Below are positions 17,146 to 26,002 of a DNA stretch of 64,000 nucleotides, piece after piece (the stretch's first letter is position 1; each line of letters opens with the position of its first letter). The notes below the pieces were generated by a model that was given only the letters and a program-made list of their open reading frames with translations, was not told where the DNA came from and did no database searches. The translations under genes and the position numbers were made by a program. The stretch comes from Lachnospiraceae bacterium. Its GTDB lineage: Bacteria; Bacillota; Clostridia; Lachnospirales; Lachnospiraceae. The stretch covers positions 49,439 to 113,438 of the forward strand of contig VSNM01000008.1 of assembly GCA_009774245.1 (NCBI GenBank), written 5' to 3'.

Positions 17146-18207
17146 TTAGCGGCATCTTTCCTCTGCACGGGGCTGCGCATAATACTTCTGTATCTGATCC
17201 CCACATGCCGGCTCCAGAAAGCGCGACTCCTCCCCGTGGCGCACGATGCGGTCATTCCCCTGTGTCGTGCGCCCGATCACTGCCGCCGGCACGCCCGCTT
17301 CGGCGAGCCTGCGCACCATCGCGCCGCCATTTGAAGTCACGATCAGCAGGCTTCCGCCCGCCAGCAGTTCATAGGGATTCAGATCAAAATACTCACATAG
17401 CTCTATCGTCTCCTGTCTCACAGGGATACACTTTAAGTCTGCGACCAGTCCAACGCCATTTGCTGCTGCCAGTTCCCAAAGGCCTCCAAACACTCCGCCC
17501 TCGCGCACCGCATACAGATAATCTGCGCCGGACTTAACGGCGGTAGCAGCCTCCGTCACGACGGACAGATACCGGTAAAAGTCCGCAGCCTCCCCGACAA
17601 GATCAGCCGGATACCGTCCGCACAGCCTCTCAGAGCTTCCCTGTGCGATCACCGCCGTCCCCTCAAGCCCGAGCCACTTTGTCATCACGATATCCTCATC
17701 TGCAAGGGAGCGCCTGACTGATACCGCGGGCATGCCACCCTTCTTTTCCAGCCCGGCGTTAACCACACAGGTCACAATCGGTTCCGTCACACTCTGCGAT
17801 ACCTGCACATGACAGCCCATGATCGGTATCCCAGTCTCCTCCGCCTGCACCGAAGCCTCCCCGATCATGCCGCGCATTTTGATCTCTCGCAGCTTCGCGG
17901 GAACCATCACTGTGATGTTTGCATATACATAGTGCAGCTGCACCGCCTCAGCGTTCGCGCTGCGCGCGATCAACTGACTCACTGCTGCCAGATAGGCACG
18001 CGCGATCACCATTTTGTCCCCGCCGGACGCCAATGCCTGGCCGGACGCTATGCCGGCGCACTTCGCGTCCGCACTGCCCGTCAAAACGGCGCAGTCTGCC
18101 CCCAGTCCTGCGCCATCATAAAATTTCCTGTTTTCAGTTGAATTTGCTTTCACTACCTTCACAACAGAGCGGTCATAGATGCTGTCTGTCAATTTCCCGC
18201 AATTCAT
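17146..18207 (-). CDS. AIR-synthase/HypE-like protein
   Basis: 353 residues with a PurM-like two-domain layout: an N-terminal part with ITVMVPAKLREIKMRGMIGEA and a C-terminal part with REGGVFGGLWELAAANGVGL and CEYFDLNPYELLAGGSLLIV, which match the C-terminal ATP-binding domain of HypE/ThiL/SelD relatives. Standalone HypE-like proteins are common in Clostridia without neighbouring hydrogenase genes, as here, so the true reaction is unknown. AAAGGGG precedes the ATG; a GTG three bases earlier is possible. Confidence 0.65.
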   Translation of the reverse strand: MNCGKLTDSIYDRSVVKVVKANSTENRKFYDGAGLGADCAVLTGSADAKCAGIASGQALASGGDKMVIARAYLAAVSQLIARSANAEAVQLHYVYANITVMVPAKLREIKMRGMIGEASVQAEETGIPIMGCHVQVSQSVTEPIVTCVVNAGLEKKGGMPAVSVRRSLADEDIVMTKWLGLEGTAVIAQGSSERLCGRYPADLVGEAADFYRYLSVVTEAATAVKSGADYLYAVREGGVFGGLWELAAANGVGLVADLKCIPVRQETIELCEYFDLNPYELLAGGSLLIVTSNGGAMVRRLAEAGVPAAVIGRTTQGNDRIVRHGEESRFLEPACGDQIQKYYAQPRAEERCR

Positions 18208-18238
18208 CACAAATCCCCTTTGTAAGAACTTTTCTTCT

Positions 18239-18266
18239 CAAATGTATTTTTTCAAATGTATTTTTT
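18239..18266. repeat. Exact 14-bp tandem duplication
   Basis: CAAATGTATTTTTT occurs twice head to tail immediately after the VanW gene stop codon. It is a small recent duplication in the 3' untranslated region with no visible function. Confidence 0.8.
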
Positions 18267-19882
18267 CACGGCTGTGCCTGCTGCTCCGCCTGCGCCTGCT
18301 GTTCCAGCAGCATCTGCTGCTGTTGCTGCAGTGCCTGGTAATACGCCTCCAGCGCCGCCTGCTGCTCTGCCGCTGCCCGCTCCTCATCCGTCATCGCTGC
18401 CTGCTGCTCTGCCGCTGCCGCCATCTCCGCCTTGATCGCAGCCGCCTCCGCCTTGCAGGTGTCAATACTTCCCGACGCCACCGCCGCATTGATACGCGCG
18501 GCATAATTGGGATTGTCCGTGTTGACGCCCACTGTCGCAGACCGCGGGGATACCTTGTAGGAGCTCTTGTTGATCACCTCGCGGCTCACCTCGACGCCGT
18601 TCTCCTCCACAATCTTCCACAGCTGTGCCGTATATCCGACATGCGCCGATTCCACGCTGATATATCCCACACCCTGACTCGTCGTCGGCGTGATGATCTC
18701 GTGGTCGGGATGTGTCGTCGACAGCGTCTCGCTCTCATAGCGCACGACATGCCCCGCATCCCTCTGCTCCACGCCATAGATCGTAAACGTGATCTGCTTG
18801 TTCTCCGTGCGTCCTTCAATATAGATCGGATTGTCCCAGCTGTTGACAAACCGGAAATCCTTGCCCGCTGACTCCGCGATCGCAGCGTCCATCGACGGCT
18901 TCACGTAAGCGATAATCATAGAATGATTGTTGCGCTCTGTCACTTCAAGCTCTGACAGCAGCACCGCGTTGTACAAGGTCGTTGACACCTGACAGATGCC
19001 GCCGCCAAGACTGTCAACCACCTTTCCGTTCTGGTAAGAGCCCGCCGGATAATATCCGTTTGCCTCCGTAAACGGCTTAATCGTGTCATACGTCGAAAAT
19101 TCGTCCCCCGGATACAACAGTGTGCCGTTGATGAGCCTGCAGCCGTTCTCCACATTTTTGCACCGCGCCGAGCTGCTGGTGGAATAGCTTGTCGTGAAGG
19201 TGCCAAGCACGTCTGTCATCTTCTGCAGCTCCTCGACGCTTCCCTTCGGCTCTGTCACGTCGATCGCCAGATCGATGGACGCATCCTGATAATCCCAGCC
19301 CACAGTGATAAAGTCATACGTCTTATTCAGGGATTCCTCGACATTCACCCGCTGTCCGGTCTGGCCTGCCTCGATGACAAACTGCCCGTCAACCCTCGTG
19401 ATCGTATTGTTGACCGGCATGATATCATACTCCGCGCACTGCTCCTCGAGCACAGCCCTGATCAGGTCCCTGTCGAGCGACAGCTTCAGGTCGTATACCT
19501 TATTGCCGTGCTTTAAGTCCTGTATCGCCTTGTACCGCTTGACAATATTTCCCTTCCTGCCAAGCGCGGCGGCGGCATCAATATCCGCCTCGTTCACCCA
19601 GCTCAGCCCGAGATCTCCTGCCATCACAGCTACATAGTGATCATTCACCGCGCCAAAGGTAATATGCCTTGTCTTTAATTCCTCGACAAATGCACCGACA
19701 GCAGCCTTCGCCTCATCGACGGTCATCCCTGCCAGACTGATGTCCCCCATGTACACCCCCTCCATGATCACGTCGTCGCCTGGGGCGGCCACGACATCAT
19801 CCGGCTGGAGCACCACTGCGGACACAGCCAGAAGCAGCAATGTCAGTACGACGAAGCCAACACATCTCCTCATTTTTTTCAT
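18266..19882 (-). CDS. VanW/YoaR-family exported protein with G5 domain
   Basis: 538 residues. After an N-terminal signal anchor (VGFVVLTLLLLAVSAVVL) come YoaR-type putative peptidoglycan-binding repeats (about 40-220), a VanW domain (CRLINGTLLYPGDEFSTYD, SLGGGICQVSTTLYNAVLLS, ERNNHS) and a G5-like domain (about 400-460). The last 90 residues are an alanine/glutamine-rich tail with poly-Q runs (YYQALQQQQQMLLEQQAQAE), atypical for the family and possibly variable in length. It acts at or outside the membrane on the cell wall. It is probably co-transcribed with the 36-residue ORF upstream. Confidence 0.9.
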   Translation of the reverse strand: MKKMRRCVGFVVLTLLLLAVSAVVLQPDDVVAAPGDDVIMEGVYMGDISLAGMTVDEAKAAVGAFVEELKTRHITFGAVNDHYVAVMAGDLGLSWVNEADIDAAAALGRKGNIVKRYKAIQDLKHGNKVYDLKLSLDRDLIRAVLEEQCAEYDIMPVNNTITRVDGQFVIEAGQTGQRVNVEESLNKTYDFITVGWDYQDASIDLAIDVTEPKGSVEELQKMTDVLGTFTTSYSTSSSARCKNVENGCRLINGTLLYPGDEFSTYDTIKPFTEANGYYPAGSYQNGKVVDSLGGGICQVSTTLYNAVLLSELEVTERNNHSMIIAYVKPSMDAAIAESAGKDFRFVNSWDNPIYIEGRTENKQITFTIYGVEQRDAGHVVRYESETLSTTHPDHEIITPTTSQGVGYISVESAHVGYTAQLWKIVEENGVEVSREVINKSSYKVSPRSATVGVNTDNPNYAARINAAVASGSIDTCKAEAAAIKAEMAAAAEQQAAMTDEERAAAEQQAALEAYYQALQQQQQMLLEQQAQAEQQAQP

Positions 19883-19946
19883 AGACCTCTACTCCTATTT
19901 TTACAGTTTATTTTGCATTGTTCCGAATAATGTGGTATGATATATT

Positions 19947-20057
19947 TTAGACACCAAAAATGCTCAAAGCTATCGGCACTACCATAGTGAGTACCAGAAC
20001 AACGGCTATGACAGCAGCGATTTTGCGCCGCGTTTTTTTATTATTCATGTTCATCAT
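19947..20057 (-). CDS. 36-residue single-helix membrane protein
   Basis: A short ORF reading MMNMNNKKTRRKIAAVIAVV and continuing with LVLTMVVPIALSIFGV: a basic cytosolic start and one membrane helix. AAGGGG lies nine bases before the first ATG. It is 64 bp upstream of the VanW gene on the same strand and only 33 bp from the divergent gene on the other side. Small proteins of this form are frequent in Clostridia; the function is unknown. Confidence 0.6.
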   Translation of the reverse strand: MMNMNNKKTRRKIAAVIAVVLVLTMVVPIALSIFGV

Positions 20058-20090
20058 GGCTGTTCACCCCTTTTCGAAAGGATATTATAT

Positions 20091-20699
20091 ATGAATTTAC
20101 TCATAATTGCAAGCTTTCCGATTCTATGTCTTTTATTTTCTTATGCGCTGCACAATGCCAGACGCAAGGAGCAGGATATCGACCGCGAGTTCTGGGACCG
20201 CGAACAGCGGGCAAATTTTACGCGCAAAAAACCGCTTGACAACCTGAATTACATCGCGATACCAGAGGAGCTGCTCACCATGAAGCCCGCCATCATGACG
20301 GAGGAACTGCAAAGCTGTCTGGATGAGCTCAACGACTTGTCCTCCTCAAAAATAGTCAATCTCACGGGCTATACCAACACAGACCTCAAGCTGGAATACG
20401 GGACTGCTAATATTACTATATTAAGTGAATACGATTTTCATTACACCAAACTGGTCACCCTCCTGCAAAAACTTGCCGAGCTGCTGCATGACAATCTCGA
20501 GGACGAGCTCACCGTCCAGGTGCTCGAATTTGCCGTCTCCACCGGAACAGACGTCAGCAAAAGCTATTACCTGCTCGCCGAGCTCTATCAGCAGATGAAT
20601 ATGCCGGAAAAAATCCAGGACCTGATCTGTCAGGCACAGAACATCCATTCCCTCATGAAGGATACGATCGTCGAAAATTTGCAAGCAGCTTGTCGATAA
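20091..20699 (+). CDS. Hypothetical membrane-anchored protein
   Basis: 202 residues with one N-terminal membrane helix (LLIIASFPILCLLFSYAL) and a cytosolic helical domain rich in acidic residues. The C-terminal half (SKSYYLLAELYQQMNMPEKIQDLI) looks like a tetratricopeptide-type hairpin. AAAGGA precedes the ATG. No family was recognised. Its 3' end overlaps the convergent exonuclease gene by 47 bp. Confidence 0.6.
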   Translation: MNLLIIASFPILCLLFSYALHNARRKEQDIDREFWDREQRANFTRKKPLDNLNYIAIPEELLTMKPAIMTEELQSCLDELNDLSSSKIVNLTGYTNTDLKLEYGTANITILSEYDFHYTKLVTLLQKLAELLHDNLEDELTVQVLEFAVSTGTDVSKSYYLLAELYQQMNMPEKIQDLICQAQNIHSLMKDTIVENLQAACR

Positions 20700-21420
20700 G
20701 CCTGCTTGCTTCGTTTTTGGTGATTTTCTCCAGATCGACAGACTCGTCCGTCACCTTCGCTACCGGATAGAGCACAAACCCGTCGCACGGCAGGCGGTAC
20801 TGCACGATAAGCTTCTGTAAGAGCTCAAGCTGCTTCGGCGTCGCCGGATTCTCCTTCTTCACTGTGTAGATCAGCGGCCTGGGCTGAAAGCATTCCTCGT
20901 CCTGTCCACCGTATTCGCGCGCAAGAGCCCCATAAAGCCTGTGCGCCGCAACCGCGTCATTCAGAGCCCTGTGCGCGTCGAGCTCGATCTGGTAATAGTC
21001 GCACAGAAATCCGAGCTGTCTGCTCTCAAGCCCGCCAAGAAACCGCTTGGCAATCCGAAGCGTATCAATCCCCTGCCGCTCAAATGTCCGCCGCTGATTC
21101 GCCGCAGCCTTCTTGACAAAGGAATAATCAAACAGTATATTATGCCCCAGAAGCACGTCATCGCCCACAAACGCCAAAAAGACATCCAGAATCTCGTCGA
21201 TATAGGGGGCATCTGCAACGTCTGCATCGTGAATCCCCGTAAGCTCCACAATTCGCGCAGGAAGCCCCTTTGCCGGATTGATAAACGTCGAAAAAGCGTC
21301 CGCCGGCTCCCCGTTTCTGACTCTGACCGCCCCGATCTCTATAATCTTGTCATATTTGGGATTTAACCCTGTCGTCTCAATATCAAAGGCGACATAATTC
21401 ATTGGTATATTCATATTCAT
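20653..21420 (-). CDS. 3'-5' exonuclease, DnaQ/PolC-epsilon type
   Basis: 255 residues. The DEDDh exonuclease motifs are clear: VAFDIETTGLNP (Exo I), GHNILFDYSFV (Exo II) and HRALNDAVAAHRLY (Exo III). The N-terminal 170 residues are the nuclease; the last 80 resemble the short C-terminal extension of stand-alone DnaQ-like proteins. It could proofread or trim DNA or RNA ends. Start uncertain between the ATGs at 21420 and 21414. It lies one base after the glycosyltransferase stop. Confidence 0.88.
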   Translation of the reverse strand: MNMNIPMNYVAFDIETTGLNPKYDKIIEIGAVRVRNGEPADAFSTFINPAKGLPARIVELTGIHDADVADAPYIDEILDVFLAFVGDDVLLGHNILFDYSFVKKAAANQRRTFERQGIDTLRIAKRFLGGLESRQLGFLCDYYQIELDAHRALNDAVAAHRLYGALAREYGGQDEECFQPRPLIYTVKKENPATPKQLELLQKLIVQYRLPCDGFVLYPVAKVTDESVDLEKITKNEASRLIDKLLANFRRSYPS

Positions 21421-21421
21421 C

Positions 21422-22384
21422 CTACTTTGTATTATGCTCCCGTTGCGCCTCCGCCAATTCCTTGTACTCCTTGTCCAGAAAAATCAGGTTCATCTCATAG
21501 TCCTGCATATTTTTCTGCTTCATGGTGGACAGCATCAGCCCCGCAAAAAAGGACTGCATTGCCGCCATGTACACAAAACCGCACACGATCAGCGTCGGAA
21601 AGCGCTCCACAAGCCCCGTGCCGAAATACTCACCCATCACCGGCGCCAGAAAAGCTGTCGAGATGAGTGCCAGTATCACTGCAATCCATGAAAAAAAGCC
21701 CATTGGCTTATAGTTTTTATATAATTTTACGATCGTCAGGATGACTTTGAGCCCGTCGGAGTAGGTATTGAGCTTTGACTCGCTCCCCTCCGGCCTGTCC
21801 CTGTACTGGATGATGACATTCTCCACGCGCATATTTTTGTCGATGGCATGAATACTCATCTCCGTCTCAATCTCAAACCCTTTGGAGAGCACCGGAAACG
21901 ACTTCACAAACTGATAACTGAACGCTCTGTATCCCGTCATGATATCGCGGATATCGCTCTTGAACATACTGTTGATCGCACCGCGCACAAGCGTATTTCC
22001 GAAATTGTGAAACGGGCGCTTATTCTCCTCAAAATAGGAGGACGACAGTCTGTCCCCGACCACCATGTCCGCATTTCTCTCAAGCACTGCCTCGCACAGC
22101 TTTGGCGCCTCGTCCGCAGGGTAAGTGTCGTCGCCGTCCGTCATGACATAGCATCTCGCGTCAATCTCCCGAAACATCCGCCTGATCACATTTCCCTTCC
22201 CCTGCTGATACTCGTACCGCACCACTGCACCCGCACGCCGCGCAATCTCATCAGTGCCATCCTTCGAGTTGTTGTCGTACACATATATCACTGCCTCCGG
22301 AAGCGCCCTTTTAAAGTCCTTCACGACCTTTTCTATCGTCTTGCTCTCATTATAACAGGGAATGAGAACCGCAATCTCGTCCAT
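21422..22384 (-). CDS. Family 2 glycosyltransferase, polyprenyl-phosphate type
   Basis: 320 residues. The GT-A domain shows IAVLIPCYNESKTIEKVV, YVYDNNSKDGT and the DxD-type motif MTDGDDTYPADE, followed by two C-terminal membrane helices. This layout matches DPM1/GtrB-like enzymes that load sugars on undecaprenyl phosphate. Start chosen at the ATG with GGAGG six bases upstream; the longer ORF begins inside that ribosome site. The sugar donor cannot be told. Confidence 0.88.
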   Translation of the reverse strand: MDEIAVLIPCYNESKTIEKVVKDFKRALPEAVIYVYDNNSKDGTDEIARRAGAVVRYEYQQGKGNVIRRMFREIDARCYVMTDGDDTYPADEAPKLCEAVLERNADMVVGDRLSSSYFEENKRPFHNFGNTLVRGAINSMFKSDIRDIMTGYRAFSYQFVKSFPVLSKGFEIETEMSIHAIDKNMRVENVIIQYRDRPEGSESKLNTYSDGLKVILTIVKLYKNYKPMGFFSWIAVILALISTAFLAPVMGEYFGTGLVERFPTLIVCGFVYMAAMQSFFAGLMLSTMKQKNMQDYEMNLIFLDKEYKELAEAQREHNTK

Positions 22385-22469
22385 ACAAAACCTCCACATT
22401 TCATGTTGTTATTCTTTTTCCCAATTGCAAGTGTACCATAATTTATCTGCATAATAAAGAGGTTTTTCA

Positions 22470-22979
22470 TTATTCTGTCAGCCTTTTTGCTTCCTTCTCG
22501 GCCTTATTTCTGATGCGCAGTTCCTGAAAGAAGGTGCGCAGCATCAGGGCGCACTCCGACTCCATAATTCCCCTCACCGATTCCACCTGATGATTGAACT
22601 GCGGCATATCAAACATATTCAAGATCGAGCCGGCACACCCCGCCTTGGGATTCATGCACGCCATCACAACCCTGGGGATGCGCGCCTGCACGATCGCGCC
22701 CGCACACATCTGACAGGGCTCCAGCGTGACATAGAGCGTACACTCCTCAAGCCGCCAGTCCCCGATCGCCCTGCTGGCCTTGCGAATCGCAATGATCTCC
22801 GCGTGGGAGAGCGTGCTCTTGTCGGTGTTGCGCCTGTTATACCCACGCCCTATGATCTTATTGTCATGCACGATCACACAGCCGATCGGCACCTCGCCGA
22901 GCGCGTATGCCTTCTTTGCCTGTCTGACGGCCTCCCTCATGTATTTTTCATCTTCACTGAGTTTTCGCATCTTCATCAT
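22470..22979 (-). CDS. tadA: tRNA-specific adenosine deaminase
   Basis: 169 residues. The zinc deaminase motifs are HAEI (with the catalytic glutamate) and PCQMCAGAIVQARI; FDMPQFNHQVESVRGI is the TadA signature. The enzyme converts A34 of tRNA-Arg(ACG) to inosine. The ATG overlaps the lipase gene stop (ATGA) with no separate ribosome site, indicating translational coupling. Not related to the pilus gene also called tadA. Confidence 0.95.
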   Translation of the reverse strand: MMKMRKLSEDEKYMREAVRQAKKAYALGEVPIGCVIVHDNKIIGRGYNRRNTDKSTLSHAEIIAIRKASRAIGDWRLEECTLYVTLEPCQMCAGAIVQARIPRVVMACMNPKAGCAGSILNMFDMPQFNHQVESVRGIMESECALMLRTFFQELRIRNKAEKEAKRLTE

Positions 22980-23923
22980 TTTGTATTATTTTGTTCTATA
23001 ACCTTTGCTTCCAGCCACGAGAGGACATCCCTGTACACCAGATCCCTGTCAAGCTCATTCAATATCTCGTGCCTGTCCTCCTGATAAATTTTTAGTGAGA
23101 CATCCTCGACGCCCGCCTTCTCGTATCCGGCCGAAATGCGCCGCACATCTCTCCCATAATGTCCGACCGGGTCCTGGCCTCCCGCGATAAAGAAAAGCGG
23201 AAGCTCCTTTGGAATCCTGTCAATATTCTGCCGCTTCTGAATAAAGGAAAGCACCTCAAAGAGCGTCCGGTAGCCGTTGAGCGTGAAGCGAAAGCTGCAG
23301 TACTTGTTACTTCTGCACCAGTCCACGATCGCGGTATCTCTCGTCATCCAGTCGCTCTTCGTGCGCGGATTTGGAATGCGCTTCTGGTAAGTGCCAAACG
23401 CATTTCTCTCAAGCAGCCTCGAGCGAAACCGATCTCCAAATACAAGCCTGAGCGCGTTGGCGACAACCGGACCTGCGATCAGAACCGGCCGGCTCTGACT
23501 TCCCGTGCCGCAGATAACGCACCCATCCAGGTCCATGCCGTATGTCATCAGATACCGCCTCGCCATAAAGGAACCCATGCTGTGTCCCAACATAAAATAG
23601 GGCTTCTTTTTATATTTTTTCTTCGCATACCGAGTGACGCGGTGCAGGTCTGCCACGACAGTCGCACTCATATTGCGCGGACAGAAATACCCCAGATCCG
23701 CATCATTCCCTGCGGTCAGCCCATGACCTAAGTGATCATTTCCGATCACTGCGTAGCCATGCCGGTTCAAAAAGAGCGCGAAATCTTCATAACGGTCAAT
23801 CATCTCGATCATGCCGTGTGAGATCTGCACCACCGCCCTAACCTCGCCCTCCGGCTCCCACAGCACCACATGAAGCCTGTGTACTCCATCCCTGGATGGA
23901 ATGTAAAAATCTTTTCTTCTCAT
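22976..23923 (-). CDS. Alpha/beta hydrolase, lysophospholipase-like
   Basis: 315 residues, serine-aminopeptidase S33/Hydrolase_4 type. The nucleophile elbow is GHSMGSF, an HGM oxyanion motif (QISHGMIEM) is near residue 35, the acid lies in AGGQDPVGHYG and the histidine in QEDRHEIL. It probably cleaves monoacylglycerols or lysophospholipids in the cytosol. The ATG with AAAGGAG is chosen; the longer in-frame extension runs back over the terminator upstream. Confidence 0.85.
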   Translation of the reverse strand: MRRKDFYIPSRDGVHRLHVVLWEPEGEVRAVVQISHGMIEMIDRYEDFALFLNRHGYAVIGNDHLGHGLTAGNDADLGYFCPRNMSATVVADLHRVTRYAKKKYKKKPYFMLGHSMGSFMARRYLMTYGMDLDGCVICGTGSQSRPVLIAGPVVANALRLVFGDRFRSRLLERNAFGTYQKRIPNPRTKSDWMTRDTAIVDWCRSNKYCSFRFTLNGYRTLFEVLSFIQKRQNIDRIPKELPLFFIAGGQDPVGHYGRDVRRISAGYEKAGVEDVSLKIYQEDRHEILNELDRDLVYRDVLSWLEAKVIEQNNTK

Positions 23924-23948
23924 AGCTTTACTCCTTTTGTGATAGAAA

Positions 23949-23980
23949 ACGGGGACAGTCCTTTCTGCCCCCGTCTCTTT
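23949..23980 (-). terminator. Rho-independent terminator
   Basis: A ten-pair stem (ACGGGGGCAG with CTGTCCCCGT, one G-U pair) around AAAGGA is followed on the minus strand by TTTTCT. It lies after the 71-residue gene and before the lipase gene. The plus strand also ends in a T-rich run, so it could work both ways. Confidence 0.8.
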
Positions 23981-24022
23981 TGCTTTGATTAACACCTTTT
24001 TCAATTTACTATAATATGAACT

Positions 24023-24238
24023 TTACATTTTTGAAATCATAACGACTGATAAATCGTACTCATCAAGAAATTCGTCGATATCTCTCTCATCGTTGATTTC
24101 CATAGCTACCTCGAAATCCCCAGTCACAGGATTTAAAAAACCTGCTATCATCTCTCCTGTGGCCTGAATCTTTCTGATCATTGGCTTCTTGTTTAAAATA
24201 TCAATTCTCTCAGATACTTCTCTCTTCGCTACTAACAT
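24023..24238 (-). CDS. 71-residue hypothetical cytosolic protein
   Basis: MLVAKREVSERIDILNKKPM opens a small acidic protein without membrane helix or cysteines; the C-terminal part (DERDIDEFLDEYDLSVVMIS) is strongly negative. The ATG follows AAAGGGG. No family recognised. It is a single-gene unit: a promoter about 415 bp upstream, a long leader that can form several hairpins, and a strong terminator after it. Confidence 0.55.
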   Translation of the reverse strand: MLVAKREVSERIDILNKKPMIRKIQATGEMIAGFLNPVTGDFEVAMEINDERDIDEFLDEYDLSVVMISKM

Positions 24239-24643
24239 GCTGTGTCCCCTTTCAACCCTCTTCATTCAATGCGATATACCAACCTTCATGCTCCCCTCTG
24301 CGGCAGGCTTACCTCTCTAAAGCCGCCGCACCTTTTCCGACCGGCTGTAAGCGCCATCCTGTTTGGAATGCACTCCGCCCTGAGCAGCCTTCAAGTGCTA
24401 TAACCCATAATCCTTATTAAGGAACTGTCATGACAGTCCCTAAGCAGTTATGTTGTCAAGGTGCCTTTGGCATGGATTCACACACCTCCGGATAATCAAA
24501 GCTTATTTATGATTAGTTTCATTCCCGGCTCCCATTCTCCCTCTAAAGATACCGGCGCAGAAACATAATCAGCAATCATATACATTATGTAAACGGCCAA
24601 AGTTATCCACGCTAAAATAAATCAGCCCTCTTTCAGCCACTTT
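24239..24643 (-). promoter_or_regulatory. Long, apparently structured 5' leader (candidate regulatory RNA)
   Basis: About 405 nt of non-coding sequence lie between a good promoter and the 71-residue gene. Several stems are visible on the minus strand: TAATCA/TGATTA; TGCC-AAA-GGCA inside GGTG/CACC; a 20-bp near-perfect palindrome around ACTGTCATGACAGT (24421-24440); ATCC/GGAT with AGTGC/GCGCT (24350-24374) closed by GGCTG/CAGCC; and a GC-rich hairpin GCGGC-GGCTT with AAGCC-TGCCGC (24300-24329) about 60 nt before the ATG. I compared it by eye with common riboswitch classes and with RNase P, tmRNA and SRP RNA, and found no match. It may be a new cis-regulator or an independent small RNA. Confidence 0.4.
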
Positions 24644-24649
24644 TTTTCA

Positions 24650-24678
24650 ATAGTAGCATATGTATTTTTATAAATCAA
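24650..24678 (-). promoter_or_regulatory. Sigma-A promoter for the structured leader
   Basis: Minus-strand TTGATT (24673-24678) and TACTAT (24650-24655) are 17 bp apart. Transcription would begin near 24643. Upstream to 24916 the sequence is A/T-rich and holds no further gene; promoters of the divergent HD-GYP gene must lie there but none stands out. Confidence 0.6.
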
Positions 24679-24916
24679 TGCTTATTTTCCAAATTGTGCA
24701 TATTTACATAACTTTTTAGTTATGTTTACCATATCCCATGTTATGTCACCGGCATTGTGACACAGACAGGCATTTTTCATGATAACCATTACAGCCTTTT
24801 TTCAAATTTATCTATACAAATATCCATATTTTATGATATGATATTAATATTATACCAACAGAAAACTCTTAAAAGAAAACTCTTATAAAGAGTGCTTCTT
24901 CATTCAAGGAGGACTT

Positions 24917-25966
24917 ATGTACAAACTGTCAACACAATCACTCAAACCTGGCATGGTATTGTACGAGGATGTCTACACGCCGGCCAACGTCATTCTCTTC
25001 AAAGCGAACACAGCTCTGACACAAGAAAACATACAGACCTTATACGAATACAATTTTGATGAAATACTGCTGAGTGAACCGGATGAAATCAACATGACGC
25101 ACTACAAATATCTGCACCTGCACCCGGATTTCCAGCGCTTCAACTCCATGTATACGGTCACGCTCGACTCCTTCCACAAAATCATGAACACCCTTGATAC
25201 CGGTCTGGATCTCAACATTTTAAAGCTCTTATCACTGCGCGACGACATCCTTTCCGTTGTCAAAAACGGGGAGCAGCTGCTTGACTATCTCTACAATATG
25301 ATGCCAGATGAGAACGAGATCACCTACAACCACTGTTTCAACTGCGGCCTGCTGTGTTACGTCTTCGGCAAATGGCTTGGCATGAGCGACGAGGACTTAG
25401 ACAACCTGACAGTGTCCGGTTTTATCTTTGACATTGGCAAGACAAAGGTGTCTGACGAACTGCTGTGGAAGCCTGACAAACTCACGCCCGAGGAATATAT
25501 CCAGATGCAGCACCACATCCACTTAGGCTACGAGCTTGTCAAGTCGAGAAAGCTCCCCCCGCATGTGGTCAGTGTCATGATCATGCACCACGAGCGCTGT
25601 GATGGAAGCGGTTATCCTGCCCGTCTGAAAGAGAACCGCATCGATCCTTTCGCACTGATCGCGGCAATCGTCGACACCTATGAGGCGATGACGCACCCAC
25701 GGGCGCAGCGTGTGGCCCTGACACCATTTCAGGCCATCCGCGTCTTTGAGGAGCAGGGCTTTGATAAATACGGACCAAACATCCAGCCAATTCTCACGCG
25801 CATTGCAAAAATGTACATGGACAGGCGCGTCTGCGTGACAGGAAATCTCGAAGGACGAATCACGGAGGTTCATGAGGACGCCTTATCACGGCCGACAATC
25901 TTTGTCAACAACGTATTTTTCGACCTGAGGACAAAACAGGGCGCAGAAATAACCCGTATGCTGTAG
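24917..25966 (+). CDS. HD-GYP-type protein with altered HD motif
   Basis: 349 residues. The GYP part is intact (HHERCDGSGYP, residues 224-234) and the domain runs from about 130 to 300. However the HDxGK motif reads FDIGK (171-175), so the metal-binding histidine is replaced by phenylalanine. The N-terminal 130 residues (LKPGMVLYEDVYTPANVILF) resemble the domain before HD-GYP in many Clostridia proteins. Intact HD-GYP proteins hydrolyse cyclic di-GMP; this one may bind without cleaving. AAGGAGG precedes the ATG. Next to it lie a truncated GGDEF fragment and two hypothetical genes. Confidence 0.8.
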   Translation: MYKLSTQSLKPGMVLYEDVYTPANVILFKANTALTQENIQTLYEYNFDEILLSEPDEINMTHYKYLHLHPDFQRFNSMYTVTLDSFHKIMNTLDTGLDLNILKLLSLRDDILSVVKNGEQLLDYLYNMMPDENEITYNHCFNCGLLCYVFGKWLGMSDEDLDNLTVSGFIFDIGKTKVSDELLWKPDKLTPEEYIQMQHHIHLGYELVKSRKLPPHVVSVMIMHHERCDGSGYPARLKENRIDPFALIAAIVDTYEAMTHPRAQRVALTPFQAIRVFEEQGFDKYGPNIQPILTRIAKMYMDRRVCVTGNLEGRITEVHEDALSRPTIFVNNVFFDLRTKQGAEITRML

Positions 25967-25982
25967 CATACGGGTTTTCTTT
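25953..25982 (+). terminator. Rho-independent terminator after the HD-GYP gene
   Basis: CCCGTATGCT and AGCATACGGG pair perfectly around a 2-base loop and are followed by TTTTCTTT. The stop codon of the HD-GYP gene lies inside the stem. It may also serve the convergent lipoprotein gene. Confidence 0.88.
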
Positions 25983-26002
25983 ATGCACACATCAAACTAT
26001 TA

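Noticed and set aside
24239..24643. Cyclic di-AMP (ydaO) riboswitch in the long leader
   Set aside because: A TGAATCC-like word is present but the conserved 3' part (GTCAGCTAACC) and the closing stem of that class are not.
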